Below, piece by piece: positions 1 to 8,793 of a stretch of DNA of 64,000 bases. The stretch's first letter is position 1. Every line of letters starts with the position of its first letter. The notes below the pieces were generated by a model. The model did not search any database and had not been told where the DNA came from. It saw only the letters and a program-made list of their open reading frames with translations. The position numbers and the translations under genes are program-made. The stretch is from Cytobacillus massiliigabonensis (GTDB lineage Bacteria > Bacillota > Bacilli > Bacillales > Cytobacillaceae): positions 1,917,674-1,981,673 of the forward strand of contig NZ_LT904904.1 in the NCBI RefSeq assembly GCF_900199725.1, given 5' to 3'.

Positions 1-324
1 AAGCTATCATGCCAGCTTTATCAGCGTTCAGCAGATGTATTTCTTGGTGTGCCATTTAATACCGCTTCATATGCCTTGCTTACACATATGATTGCACAGG
101 TTTGTGATTTAGAACCTGGTGAATTCATTCATACATTTGGTGATACACATATCTATTTAAATCATCTCGAACAAATAGAGCTTCAGTTAAGCCGTGAGCC
201 ACGTGAACTGCCGAAATTGAAAATAAATTCAGAAGTGAAGGATCTATTTGGCTTTCAATTTGAAGACTTTGTTCTCGAAGAATATGATCCACATCCACAT
301 ATTAAAGGAGTGGTAAGTGTATGA
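1..324 (+). CDS. thyA: Thymidylate synthase, C-terminal part (5' end outside window)
   Basis: The reading frame is open from base 1, so the gene starts upstream of the window and about 107 C-terminal residues are visible. They carry the ThyA core [16 protein letters not shown] (nucleotide/folate-binding region) and the [13 protein letters not shown] segment, ending in IKGVVSV. The enzyme methylates dUMP to dTMP using methylene-tetrahydrofolate and releases dihydrofolate. Its stop overlaps the start of the dihydrofolate reductase gene, which recycles that product, so the two are translationally coupled. One difference from the usual motif is Thr in place of Ile in PFNxASYALL. Identification is firm. 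Confidence 0.96.
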   Translation, partial: KLSCQLYQRSADVFLGVPFNTASYALLTHMIAQVCDLEPGEFIHTFGDTHIYLNHLEQIELQLSREPRELPKLKINSEVKDLFGFQFEDFVLEEYDPHPHIKGVVSV

Positions 325-806
325 TTTCACTTATGTGGGCAATGGATAATAATCGTGTTATTGGTTTTAATAATCAGCTTCCATGGCATCTTCCAGAAGA
401 TTTAAAGTTTTTTAAAAGAACAACGATGGGACATTCAATTGCTATGGGAAGAAAAACATGGGATTCCATTGGGCGCCCGCTTCCAGGAAGAGAAAACATC
501 GTCATCACTCGCAATCCTGAATTCACATGTGAAGGATGTACCGCCTTAAATTCAGTTGAAGCCCTTCTTGAGTATAGCCAGCAAAAAGATGAAGAAATTT
601 TTGTGATCGGCGGGGCGGAGATATTTAAACTCATTCTGCCTGATGCGGACAAGCTTTATTTAACTCGAATATACGATGAATTTGAAGGAGATACCTTTTT
701 TCCAGCACTAAATTTGGAAGAATGGTCCTTGCTATCTCGAGAAAAAGGCATTAAAGATGAGAATAACCCATATGATTATGAATTTATGATTTATAGAAGA
801 AAATAG
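321..806 (+). CDS. dfrA: Dihydrofolate reductase
   Basis: A 161-residue protein of normal length for bacterial DHFR; it reduces dihydrofolate to tetrahydrofolate with NADPH. The N-terminus has the [23 protein letters not shown] block with the catalytic acidic residue in PEDL, followed by [15 protein letters not shown] and [10 protein letters not shown], the NADPH-binding motifs. The ATG overlaps the thyA stop by four bases and an AGGAG lies inside the end of thyA. Operon partner of thyA; a strong terminator follows. Confidence 0.97.
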   Translation: MISLMWAMDNNRVIGFNNQLPWHLPEDLKFFKRTTMGHSIAMGRKTWDSIGRPLPGRENIVITRNPEFTCEGCTALNSVEALLEYSQQKDEEIFVIGGAEIFKLILPDADKLYLTRIYDEFEGDTFFPALNLEEWSLLSREKGIKDENNPYDYEFMIYRRK

Positions 807-811
807 TATTT

Positions 812-842
812 AAAAGCTGCTCTTATGTGAGCAGCTTTTTTG
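812..842 (+). terminator. Intrinsic terminator after dfrA
   Basis: Perfect stem AAAGCTGCTC / GAGCAGCTTT with a short loop, followed by a T run. It ends the thyA-dfrA transcript before plsC. Confidence 0.9.
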
Positions 843-909
843 TTATTTCTAGTTAAAATAGCCTATCTATTATATAATGGTAAGGTTGAGATAGATTGGG
901 AGGAACAGA

Positions 910-1641
910 ATGATTCGATTAATCGCATTTGTAGTATATATGATCAGCTATTTAATTTATAGTTTGCCGACACTAGCAAAAGTGAAGAAGCTGCGTCCCG
1001 AAATGCCAGTTGCTGAAAGGGATCGGCTCATTCATCGATTACCGAGTAAATGGTCAAGGACAATCATGAAAATAACTGGTTCAACGGTGGAAGTGAAGGG
1101 GCAGGAATTTTTGCCTGAAGGTCCAGTTGTGTTCGTTTGCAATCATGAAGGTGATTTCGATATTCCAGTTTTATTAGCGTTTATCGATAAACCATTTGGC
1201 TTTATTTCAAAGGTAGAAGTAAAAAAGGCCCCGATTATTTCATCATGGATGGAAGTAATGAATTGTGTCTTTATTGATCGTAAAGATCGGAGAAGCGCGG
1301 TACAGTCTATTCGGGATGGAGTAGCAAAACTAAAGAACGGTCATTCTATCGTAATTTTTCCAGAAGGAACGAGAAGCAAGGGCGGACCTATTGGTGATTT
1401 CAAAGCTGGAGGACTGCGATTAGCGAAGGACGCAGGGGTACCAATCGTTCCGATTGGGATAAGAGGGACCGCAGATATATTTGAAAAGAATAACCGGCTT
1501 GTTCGGCCGGCGAATGTTCAAATTAATATTTGCCAGCCAATTGACCCTCAGCTAATTCGTGAAAAGGACATGAAGGATGTTGCTGCAGACGTAAGAAATA
1601 TTATTATTGATAGCTTTAAGAACGAGAAAAAGGCTTCGTAA
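910..1641 (+). CDS. plsC: 1-acyl-sn-glycerol-3-phosphate acyltransferase
   Basis: A 243-residue membrane-associated acyltransferase that makes phosphatidic acid from lysophosphatidic acid. Visible motifs are the HX4D box (NHEGDFD), the FPEGTRSKGG substrate-binding box and a VPIVPIGIRGT block. The hydrophobic N-terminus (first about 25 residues) is a likely membrane anchor. GGAGG precedes the ATG. The order dfrA then plsC matches B. subtilis (there called ypkP). Confidence 0.93.
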   Translation: MIRLIAFVVYMISYLIYSLPTLAKVKKLRPEMPVAERDRLIHRLPSKWSRTIMKITGSTVEVKGQEFLPEGPVVFVCNHEGDFDIPVLLAFIDKPFGFISKVEVKKAPIISSWMEVMNCVFIDRKDRRSAVQSIRDGVAKLKNGHSIVIFPEGTRSKGGPIGDFKAGGLRLAKDAGVPIVPIGIRGTADIFEKNNRLVRPANVQINICQPIDPQLIREKDMKDVAADVRNIIIDSFKNEKKAS

Positions 1642-1730
1642 GAGTCTAAAACTACTTAAAGTGTGTCTGAAGATACAATGAAATTGATACTATACAATGG
1701 CTTTTCAAATCGATTCTCGAAGCAACTTAG

Positions 1731-1847
1731 GTTCCGACAAGATTGAGCTTGAAAGAGCAAAAGTAGTCCGAAGTAGCCACAGGTACGACAAAATCGAGCT
1801 TAAGAGACTAAAGCTGTCTGAAGTAGCCGCAAGTTCCGACAAATTAG
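1731..1847 (+). repeat. Degenerate 51-bp tandem repeat (17-residue period if translated)
   Basis: The block beginning GTTCCGACAAGATTGAGC recurs at about 1783 and, truncated, at about 1833. The CGAC core repeats at exactly 51 bp (1735, 1786, 1837). In the + frame the units read as a 17-residue amphipathic repeat of the type DKIELxRxKxxxV, inside a 64-codon open frame (1697-1891). That frame has no ribosome site or recognisable promoter, so I annotate a repeat rather than a gene. A possible degenerate half unit lies at about 1640-1672. Confidence 0.7.
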
Positions 1848-1889
1848 TATTCATTGTTTTCCAAAAGTGCAAAATATATAACAAAAAAT

Positions 1890-1924
1890 AGGGTATGAAA
1901 CTATAGCAGTTTCATACCCTTTTA
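1890..1924. terminator. Bidirectional terminator
   Basis: A 12-bp stem (GGGTATGAAACT / AGTTTCATACCC) has T-rich tracts on both outer sides. It can stop transcripts from the left and the leftward transcript of the 1941-2177 gene. Confidence 0.85.
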
Positions 1925-1940
1925 CTTTTGAACAAGTGTG

Positions 1941-2177
1941 TTAGTAAGTGGGATTGATCAAATAATCTGTTAACACATTCACCATGTTTTGAAACTCATT
2001 TGGATCACAAAATTCCTCAGGAGAAAAATTACTTTTTACCCATTGGATTAATTCGTGTGGAGTGTTGAAAAATTCCCCACTTGAATCACTCTTGCGAACC
2101 ATATACCGCCCATTATCCTCATCCAATGTTACTTCCACCGGCAGTGCACAGTCGAGACTGCATAATGAAAACTCCAC
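1941..2177 (-). CDS. Small conserved-looking acidic protein, function unknown
   Basis: A 78-residue soluble, acidic protein. The start is GTG at 2177, chosen because GGGAGGTGGAAAG lies just upstream on the minus strand. I do not recognise a family. It contains a TPHELIQWVKSNFSPEEFCDP segment and a predicted helical C-terminus, with no signal peptide or membrane segment. Codon use resembles its neighbours, so it is probably real. It is monocistronic, with the bidirectional terminator just downstream. Confidence 0.65.
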   Translation of the reverse strand: MEFSLCSLDCALPVEVTLDEDNGRYMVRKSDSSGEFFNTPHELIQWVKSNFSPEEFCDPNEFQNMVNVLTDYLINPTY

Positions 2178-2298
2178 CTTTCCACCTCCCGAGAAATAAT
2201 AGAAATCTTTTTTTCTTAACTTTCGATTAGTATATGTAAAAATCCTTCTTTTCTATTCGGTTAAATATCGGAAAAATAAAAATTTTTAAATTATATGA

Positions 2299-2326
2299 TT
2301 GAAATCAAAAACTCACATGGTATAAT
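2299..2326 (+). promoter_or_regulatory. Sigma-A promoter of ilvA with extended -10
   Basis: TTGAAA at 2299-2304, a 16-bp spacer and TATAAT at 2321-2326 preceded by TG one base upstream (extended -10). Transcription would start about 30 bp before the ilvA ATG. The region is too short for a T-box leader. Confidence 0.75.
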
Positions 2327-2363
2327 GAACAAATTAATATCGGAAGAGAAATGAGGGTGACAG

Positions 2364-3632
2364 ATGGAACAAAAGATAATAAAGAAAAAATGGGTGCAAT
2401 TAGAGGAGATTTTGATTGCATACCAGCAATTGAAGGATATTGTTGCCCATACTCCTTTGCAAAAAAATGAACGCCTTTCAGAAAAATACAGCTGTAATGT
2501 TTATCTAAAGAGGGAAGATTTACAGCATGTGCGATCTTTTAAACTTAGAGGAGCCTACTACTCAGTAAAATCATTAAATGAAGCAGAGGTTATAAATGGG
2601 GTTGTTTGTGCAAGTGCTGGCAATCATGCACAAGGAGTCGCCTATGCTTGCCGTCATTTAGGTGTTCGCGGAAAAATTTTTATGCCAGCAACAACGCCTA
2701 AACAAAAAGTATTACAAGTTGAAATGTTTGGCAGAGAATTTGTCGAAATTATTCTTGTCGGAGATACTTTTGACGATTCGTATGAACAGGCAATTAAATG
2801 TGCTGAGGAAGAACAGTGTGCATTTATCCATCCATTTGACAATGAAAAAGTAATTGCTGGTCAAGGAACGGTTGCTGTTGAGCTTTTGAATGATTGTGAG
2901 GAGCCTGTTGATTACGTTTTTGCAAGCATTGGCGGCGGCGGACTAGTAGCAGGAATCAGTACGTATGTAAAAAGCATATCCCCAAAGACAAAAATTATTG
3001 GTGTTGAACCAGCTGGAGCACCATCAATGCTCACATCTTTGCAAAATAAGTCAGTTACTGTATTAGATGAAATTGATAAGTTTGTAGATGGGGCAGCGGT
3101 GAAATGTGTAGGATCAAAAACCTTTGATATCTGTTCTGAATTGGTTGATGATGTTTTACTCGTTCCTGAGGGAAAGGTTTGTACAACGATTCTGGAGCTG
3201 TATAATGAACACGCGATTGTGGCTGAACCAGCAGGTGCTTTGCCAATATCAGCACTCGATTTGTATAAAGAGAAAATCATAGGGAAAAATATAGTATGTG
3301 TAGTAAGCGGTGGAAATAATGATATTGAGCGGATGCAGGAAATGAAGGAACGGTCATTATTATATGAAGGATTATTGCGTTATTTTATTGTGAATTTTCC
3401 GCAGAGGGCGGGAGCATTAAGAGAATTTCTCGATGAAGTGCTCGGAAAATCAGATGATATCATCCGTTTTGAATATACGAAAAAAAATAATAAAGAAAAT
3501 GGCCCAGCATTAGTGGGAATTGAATTGAAGAATAAGAGAGATTACAATAGCTTAATTGAGCGGATGGATAAAAAGGGGTTTGCTTACAAGGAGATAAATA
3601 AGGACAGTAACCTTTTCCATTTGCTAATATAG
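2364..3632 (+). CDS. ilvA: Threonine ammonia-lyase (threonine dehydratase)
   Basis: A 422-residue PLP enzyme that deaminates L-threonine to 2-oxobutyrate, the first step of isoleucine synthesis. The PLP lysine is Lys60 in VRSFKLRGAYYS; the glycine-rich phosphate loop is seen in SIGGGGLVAG and VSGGNNDIE. The last about 90 residues form the single ACT-like regulatory domain (YFIVNFPQRAGALREFL) typical of the shorter Bacillus-type enzyme. GAGGGTGAC precedes the ATG. It stands alone with its own promoter, away from the ilv-leu operon. Confidence 0.95.
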   Translation: MEQKIIKKKWVQLEEILIAYQQLKDIVAHTPLQKNERLSEKYSCNVYLKREDLQHVRSFKLRGAYYSVKSLNEAEVINGVVCASAGNHAQGVAYACRHLGVRGKIFMPATTPKQKVLQVEMFGREFVEIILVGDTFDDSYEQAIKCAEEEQCAFIHPFDNEKVIAGQGTVAVELLNDCEEPVDYVFASIGGGGLVAGISTYVKSISPKTKIIGVEPAGAPSMLTSLQNKSVTVLDEIDKFVDGAAVKCVGSKTFDICSELVDDVLLVPEGKVCTTILELYNEHAIVAEPAGALPISALDLYKEKIIGKNIVCVVSGGNNDIERMQEMKERSLLYEGLLRYFIVNFPQRAGALREFLDEVLGKSDDIIRFEYTKKNNKENGPALVGIELKNKRDYNSLIERMDKKGFAYKEINKDSNLFHLLI

Positions 3633-3855
3633 GTGTATTAGGAGTAATATAGTACATGTAGCAGTGGTGGTTCATTAACGGCTTTAGAAAAGAAATATAA
3701 ATTATTCCAGATAGAAATGAAAAAAGTCACATATTTTAAAAATAGGTTTTTAATGTGAACTAAATATGAACTTTTTTATTCTTTTCCCACAAGCATCACT
3801 AAAACCACTATAATGATACTAGAATGACTAGTAAGCACACTAAGGAGGATGTTTT

Positions 3856-4053
3856 ATGCTATCAAACATCGGTATTCCTGGATTAATATTAATTCTTGTA
3901 TTAGCATTAATTATTTTTGGTCCAAAAAAATTGCCTGAAATTGGTCGTGCATTTGGGCAGACGTTAAGAGAGTTTAAAAAATCCACGCGTGAATTAACAA
4001 GTGATGTCATGGAAGAATTTGAAGATGACGATAAGAAAAAAACGGTTAAATAA
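3856..4053 (+). CDS. tatA: Twin-arginine translocase subunit TatA
   Basis: 65 residues: a short N-terminal membrane helix ([16 protein letters not shown]), the hinge [15 protein letters not shown], an amphipathic helix and a charged tail. This is the pore-forming TatA/E type used by Firmicute TatAC systems. AAGGAGGATG gives a strong ribosome site, and a TATAAT lies at 3809-3814 without a clear -35. It is followed 85 bp later by tatC, its partner for export of folded proteins. Confidence 0.95.
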   Translation: MLSNIGIPGLILILVLALIIFGPKKLPEIGRAFGQTLREFKKSTRELTSDVMEEFEDDDKKKTVK

Positions 4054-4138
4054 GGTGCAGGATTAAATATCTTGCCCTTTTTTTATCGTGTTTTTCATCG
4101 TTAAATAGAACTTTACTTCAAATTGGCAGGAGAAAAAT

Positions 4139-4897
4139 ATGGCAGATAAAGAATTAAATTTAGTTGATCATTTAGATGAATTAAGAAAAAGACTAATTAT
4201 AACAGTTGGTGCTTTTTTAGTCTTTTTTGTAGTCGGGTTTATATATGTCAAAGATATTTATCAATGGTTTGTTCGGGATCTCGATGTAAAATTAATTGTT
4301 CTTGGTCCAAGTGATATTGTTTGGGTTTACTTTATGATTGCCTCTGTCATTGCAATTGCAGGAACTATTCCAATTTTAGCATTGCAAATCTGGTTGTTTG
4401 TCAAGCCAGCATTAAAACCGATTGAAAGGAAAATCTCTCTTTCATATGTACCCGCCTTGTTTATATTATTTATCATTGGACTTTGTTTCGGATATTTTGT
4501 CATTTTTCCAACAGTGCTAGGTTTTCTAGTTGAATTGGGCGGACAGATGCTAGAGACTAATTTTACTGCCGATAAGTATTTCCGTTTTATCATGCATATG
4601 ACGATTCCGTTCGGAATTCTTTTTGAATTGCCGGTAGTGATTATGTTCTTGACATCTCTCGGTGTAATTAATCCGTATGCCCTACAAAAGATAAGAAAAT
4701 ATGCGTATTTTATTTTAATAGTTATTTCAATTGTTATTTCTCCGCCAGATTTTATGTCAGATGTTCTTGTTGCAATTCCTTTGCTGTTCTTGTATGAAAT
4801 AAGTATTAATTTATCAAAAATTGTTTACAAACGTAAGCTGAAAAAAGAAAAGGAATGGGAAGAAAACAACGAATTTGAAATACTGGACGAGAACTAA
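4139..4897 (+). CDS. tatC: Sec-independent translocase subunit TatC
   Basis: 252 residues with six hydrophobic segments. The N-terminal LVDHLDELRKRL block is the signature of TatC, which recognises twin-arginine signal peptides. The cytoplasmic tail is charged (KRKLKKEKEWEENN). AGGAG precedes the ATG. Together with tatA this is a minimal two-component Tat system; no dedicated substrate is evident next to it. Confidence 0.95.
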   Translation: MADKELNLVDHLDELRKRLIITVGAFLVFFVVGFIYVKDIYQWFVRDLDVKLIVLGPSDIVWVYFMIASVIAIAGTIPILALQIWLFVKPALKPIERKISLSYVPALFILFIIGLCFGYFVIFPTVLGFLVELGGQMLETNFTADKYFRFIMHMTIPFGILFELPVVIMFLTSLGVINPYALQKIRKYAYFILIVISIVISPPDFMSDVLVAIPLLFLYEISINLSKIVYKRKLKKEKEWEENNEFEILDEN

Positions 4898-4984
4898 AAA
4901 TTTTTTTGTCCCCATAAATAGACAGTTTTTGATCGGGAATTAGGGTATAATATAGACAAACGGGTGAAAAAGAGGATTGATATT

Positions 4985-5236
4985 TTGCTATTCAAAAGCC
5001 TAGAGTTCAAAAATGCGGTTGGACAGAAGGTAAAGATCACAGAAATTCCTGTATTAAACAAAAATAGCCCTTATTATTTCATGATTCAAGTCCGTTTGCA
5101 AGCCTTCATAACATCAATTTATGGGGTTCAAAAAGAGAACAAAATTTACTCATATCGAGAGTATTTAAAGAGAGTGTTAAAATGGCCTGATTATCAGAAA
5201 CTATTTAAGACTCCAGAACTAAAAAATAATGCATAA
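4985..5236 (+). CDS. Small hypothetical protein, possibly YpmP-like
   Basis: About 83 residues if begun at the TTG at 4985, which has AGAGGA eight bases upstream. A GTG at 4964 is in frame but lies only about 13 bp after the TATAAT at 4946-4951 and has no ribosome site, so TTG is preferred. The protein is basic, with no membrane segment and no recognised domain (core VKITEIPVLNKNSPYYFMIQ). The position near ilvA and the ypmQRS genes resembles that of B. subtilis ypmP, but this is synteny only. Confidence 0.6.
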   Translation: MLFKSLEFKNAVGQKVKITEIPVLNKNSPYYFMIQVRLQAFITSIYGVQKENKIYSYREYLKRVLKWPDYQKLFKTPELKNNA

Positions 5237-5244
5237 GTTTTTGA

Positions 5245-5274
5245 GTACCGGCAGATTTGCCGGTACTTTTTTTT
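5245..5274 (+). terminator. Intrinsic terminator
   Basis: GTACCGGC / GCCGGTAC stem followed by eight T residues, directly after the 4985-5236 gene. Confidence 0.92.
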
Positions 5275-5281
5275 AGCTAAT

Positions 5282-5315
5282 AAAAAAAGTCTGAGCAAAT
5301 TGCTCAGACTTTTTA
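5282..5315 (-). terminator. Terminator of the PCYCGC lipoprotein gene
   Basis: AGTCTGAGCA / TGCTCAGACT stem flanked by A7 and T5, directly after (and touching) the stop codon of the leftward gene. It could also act on rightward transcripts. Confidence 0.88.
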
Positions 5316-5819
5316 ACCTGGAAATGGAGTAGGTGTAGGTTCTGCATACCCATCTTTGTAGGTATCATCAATATATTGACGAATGTCTTTTATTGATTTC
5401 CCTTCGTTTAACATGTTAATGCTTTTTGCTGCTGTATCAAGACATGTGCCGCATCGGGTTCCATGATCATCCCATACGACTTCGCCATTTTCTTTGTTTT
5501 CATGAATAAAACAATCATAATTATCCTTATGTGCAGCTGAATCGCCACATCCACAATAACATGGAATATTCTCTAAAAGATCTTGGTATTCTCCAACAGC
5601 ACTATAAACCATTTGAATTTGTTCATGTTGACCTTCTAGAAATTTTGGCGGTTTTGAAATAGAAGCAGTCATTTCGCGTAAATCACCATTTTCTGCATGA
5701 AAGGAATGCTTGTTCTGATCCTTCTTTGCTTTCGTTTCCTCCTCAGTTGAAGAACAGGCCGATAGTAAAACGAAGATAGTTGTAAAAGTTAGGAAATATG
5801 CAAATATATTTTTTTTCAT
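5313..5819 (-). CDS. PCYCGC-motif lipoprotein
   Basis: 168 residues from the ATG at 5819, chosen for the AGGTG just upstream; an in-frame GTG ten codons earlier lacks a ribosome site. A lipoprotein signal peptide ends in LLSAC. The body carries the eponymous PCYCGCGDSAAHKDNYDCF motif and a second cysteine pair (TRCGTCLDTA), a pattern suggesting a cysteine-rich, possibly metal-binding exterior protein. The family occurs in Bacilli; its molecular role is not known to me. The tail is PT-rich (EPTPTPFPG). Confidence 0.85.
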   Translation of the reverse strand: MKKNIFAYFLTFTTIFVLLSACSSTEEETKAKKDQNKHSFHAENGDLREMTASISKPPKFLEGQHEQIQMVYSAVGEYQDLLENIPCYCGCGDSAAHKDNYDCFIHENKENGEVVWDDHGTRCGTCLDTAAKSINMLNEGKSIKDIRQYIDDTYKDGYAEPTPTPFPG

Positions 5820-6022
5820 ATAATCACCTATTTTCTCTTTATTATTCACTTCAATAACATCATAGCATAATTAAAATTGCTGATTGATTAAAAAACAGCC
5901 TAAATAATCTTGAAAAACATAATTGTGCTTAAATCGTAAAATTTTGTGTTTTTAGAGGATTTATGTAAACCTCTGTCGAATGGAAAGTTTATAAAGTGGA
6001 AAAAGGACTCGGTGAACGAATA

Positions 6023-7639
6023 ATGAAGGAACAATTAAACAACTTGCCTTTATTCAGAAAAATTTTGTTATTCTCCTTTTTTGTAAGCTTAATTCTAGTT
6101 ATTTCGACAGCCGGAATTAGTCTATTGCTTCAAACGAAGCAAATGGAAAAGCAGCTCCGGTTTCGCGTTGTTGAAATGTCAACATTATGGGGGACAATCC
6201 TTAATATCGATGACTTAAAAAATGTAAAAGCGGAAAGAAGTCTTGATCATCCTTCTTTTCAATCCTTGAAGTATAGCATATCTCTTGTCAATGAAAATGC
6301 TCCATATTCAAACGCTTTCTTACTTGCACCAGAAGTTTCTGCTGCTGGAGAGTTATTTGTTCTTGTTAGCTCAGAAGACTACGAAAAAAAGGGCGTGAAG
6401 TCGCTCTCTTCCTTGAAAGTTGATGGAACATTTTTAAAATCGTTCAATGAAGCTATACAAAATGAGAAGATTGTTTCTAGTCCGCTGTATCGGGATGAAT
6501 TAGGTCTTTGGATTACCTCTTTTGTGCCAATTTCAGATCATAATGGCAAAGTGGCTGCTATTTTAGCAATGGATATTAATGCTGCCATCCTAAGTGAATA
6601 CCAAAAGAATATTACCCTTTATCTTATCGGAATCTTTTTTGTTCTTATAATTATTTATTATTTCGTATTGAAGAGAGGCTTAAGGAAATTTCTGAATCCT
6701 GTGAATGAAATAATTTCTGGGTTTAACGAAGTTAGTAAAGGAAATTTTGAAGTGAAATTAAAGACGGCTGACCAGTCAGATTTAGGAATATTGGTCGAAC
6801 GATTTAATGCAATGACGAATCAGCTCTCACAACTTTTTGACCGTTTATCAGCAACGACTGAACAATTTGGAACTGGGAATAAAAATATGGCTCCATTGCA
6901 TAGATTTGAAGAGGCTATTGATGAAATGGAACAAATTCTGCATAGAACAAAAATCCAGCGTGAGCTCCAGCGTGCAGAAAAAATGAATGCGATTGGACAG
7001 CTGGCTGCCTCAGTTGCTCATGAAATTAGAAATCCAATGACTGTTGTGAAAGGGTTTTTGCAAATTTTCTTGGCAAAAGAACAGATGAGTGAAGAAGAAC
7101 GAATGTATATTAGACTGATGATTGAAGAGATGCATAGGGCAGAAACGATTATTAATGATTACTTATCCTTGGCTAAGCCTGATATTGAACATATGGAATT
7201 GGTGGATGCAGGTGAGTTTGCTTCTAGGGTAATGGATTTAATGAACTCATATGCAATGATGTCGAAGAATATTTCGATTGAGATCAGTCTAAACCATGGG
7301 GTATACATAAAGAGTAATCCAAGTGAATTAAGGCAAGTCCTCATAAACATATTAAAAAATGGCATTGAAGCTATGAAAGACGGTGGCAATTTAAATCTAT
7401 CTGTTTATAAGGAAAATGGATATGGTGTGTTTAAAATTAGTGACACCGGCATAGGTATGTCAAAAGCTGAATTGGAAAGATTAGGTACACCCTTTTATTC
7501 ATTAAAGGAGAAAGGGACAGGCATCGGAATGATGGTATGCTATCAGATTATAGAAAGAATGAAAGGAAAGATAGCGGTGGAAAGCGAAGTTGGCATCGGA
7601 ACTACATTTAAAATTTTTATCCCATTAGCTGAAGAATGA
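6023..7639 (+). CDS. Membrane sensor histidine kinase, sporulation-kinase type
   Basis: About 538 residues from the ATG at 6023 (an in-frame GTG at 5996 is an alternative). Order: membrane helix 1 (residues about 12-35), an extracytoplasmic sensor region of about 150 residues, membrane helix 2, a HAMP-like linker, a HisKA domain with AASVAHEIRNPMTVVKGF (phospho-His codon at 7019-7021) and an HATPase_c domain with N-box LINILKNGIEAM and G-boxes DTGIGMS and GTGIGM. The HEIRNPxTxxKGF form is typical of Bacillus kinases feeding the sporulation phosphorelay. No response regulator gene is adjacent, so it is an orphan. Confidence 0.88.
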   Translation: MKEQLNNLPLFRKILLFSFFVSLILVISTAGISLLLQTKQMEKQLRFRVVEMSTLWGTILNIDDLKNVKAERSLDHPSFQSLKYSISLVNENAPYSNAFLLAPEVSAAGELFVLVSSEDYEKKGVKSLSSLKVDGTFLKSFNEAIQNEKIVSSPLYRDELGLWITSFVPISDHNGKVAAILAMDINAAILSEYQKNITLYLIGIFFVLIIIYYFVLKRGLRKFLNPVNEIISGFNEVSKGNFEVKLKTADQSDLGILVERFNAMTNQLSQLFDRLSATTEQFGTGNKNMAPLHRFEEAIDEMEQILHRTKIQRELQRAEKMNAIGQLAASVAHEIRNPMTVVKGFLQIFLAKEQMSEEERMYIRLMIEEMHRAETIINDYLSLAKPDIEHMELVDAGEFASRVMDLMNSYAMMSKNISIEISLNHGVYIKSNPSELRQVLINILKNGIEAMKDGGNLNLSVYKENGYGVFKISDTGIGMSKAELERLGTPFYSLKEKGTGIGMMVCYQIIERMKGKIAVESEVGIGTTFKIFIPLAEE

Positions 7640-7710
7640 AGTAATGAAAATATTGCCATTTCTTCCTCCTTCCTGAATATGTTTATGAATAGGAGGTGGG
7701 TGGCGTAAAA

Positions 7711-8685
7711 ATGAAAAATGTCCTTATATTCAGTGATTTTGGGATTGATGATATTGTTGCTGCGATATTTGCTCTGTTTTCTGATGAAATAAATGTGGTA
7801 GGCATTGTAGCTGATTATGGAAATGTTTCCAGGAAAGATGCTTTGAGAAACGCGGCGTTTTTGCAGAATGTCACGGGAGTAAAGACGATTCCAACATTTG
7901 GAGGAGCTGTACTCCCTCTGACGGGGGAAAGACCAGTCTACTATCCTGAAGTACATGGATTCGAGGGTCTCGGTCCTATTGATCCACAAATGGAAGTGAA
8001 TCCAGATTTATTTGAAAACTTTAATGAAATTGTTCCATTGATTGAAGAATATGAAAACAATTTGATAATTGTTAATATAGGCAGATTGTCTTCATTAGCC
8101 ACGGCATTTATTTTGTATCCAAATCTAATGAAGAAAATTACTGATTTCTATATTATGGGTGGAGCATTTAACTTTCCAGGAAATGTAACTCCGGTAGCAG
8201 AGGCAAATTTTTATGGGGATCCTTATGCAGTGAAAATTCTGATTAATGAGTCACCGAAAAAGCTTCATATCCTCCCGTTGAATGTGACAATGTCTGCCAT
8301 TATTACACCGTCTATTATAAATACCCTTCATCAGCATTATGAAAAAACTCAGAACAAAACGGGATTGATTGTAAAACCGATGGTTGATTATTATTATGAA
8401 TTTTATCAAAAAACAAATCCAGGTATTAGCGGTAGCCCATTACATGATGTATTTACTTTATGGGCTTTATTTGATGAGGCAGATGTTGTCTATCAGGAAG
8501 CCCCTGTTCAAGTGGTAGTTGATCAAGGAATTGCTTTCGGGCAAAGTATTGGCGATTTCAGAAAAGCTCCTGATTTAGAATCTAAAGATTTTAAAATTCA
8601 TAAAGTTGCCGTACAGTTTAATTATCGGTCCTTTATTAGATCCTTTTTTGATGTCATGAAAAATCATAATGGGAAATTATCATAA
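7711..8685 (+). CDS. Inosine-uridine-type nucleoside hydrolase with an altered metal motif
   Basis: About 324 residues from the ATG at 7711, preceded by AGGAGGTGG. The fold is recognised from PVAEANFYGDPYAVKIL and the C-terminal LHDVFTLWALFD (His-Asp of the active site). Family members open with DxDxGxDD, which binds calcium; here it reads FSDFGIDD, so the first aspartate is Phe7 while Asp9, Asp13 and Asp14 remain. Members hydrolyse the N-glycosidic bond of nucleosides; substrate and activity here are uncertain. It follows the kinase gene by about 70 bp. Confidence 0.85.
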   Translation: MKNVLIFSDFGIDDIVAAIFALFSDEINVVGIVADYGNVSRKDALRNAAFLQNVTGVKTIPTFGGAVLPLTGERPVYYPEVHGFEGLGPIDPQMEVNPDLFENFNEIVPLIEEYENNLIIVNIGRLSSLATAFILYPNLMKKITDFYIMGGAFNFPGNVTPVAEANFYGDPYAVKILINESPKKLHILPLNVTMSAIITPSIINTLHQHYEKTQNKTGLIVKPMVDYYYEFYQKTNPGISGSPLHDVFTLWALFDEADVVYQEAPVQVVVDQGIAFGQSIGDFRKAPDLESKDFKIHKVAVQFNYRSFIRSFFDVMKNHNGKLS

Positions 8686-8793
8686 AAAGGGTAGTCAAAA
8701 GTTTAGTTCACAAGTTTGTCACCGATTTTTCTTCCTTCTTTCTTATACGTCTGCTAAAATAGGTTCGTATATGGATAGGAGCGGATAACAATA

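Noticed and set aside
1697..1891. A 64-codon protein gene over the 51-bp repeats
   Set aside because: No ribosome site, no promoter, and the frame starts outside the repeats; annotated as a repeat instead.
8779..8792. GAGCGGATAACAAT, identical to the core of the E. coli lac operator
   Set aside because: It coincides with the ribosome site and spacer before ypmQ, has no second half-site, and no LacI-type gene is nearby. I treat it as chance.
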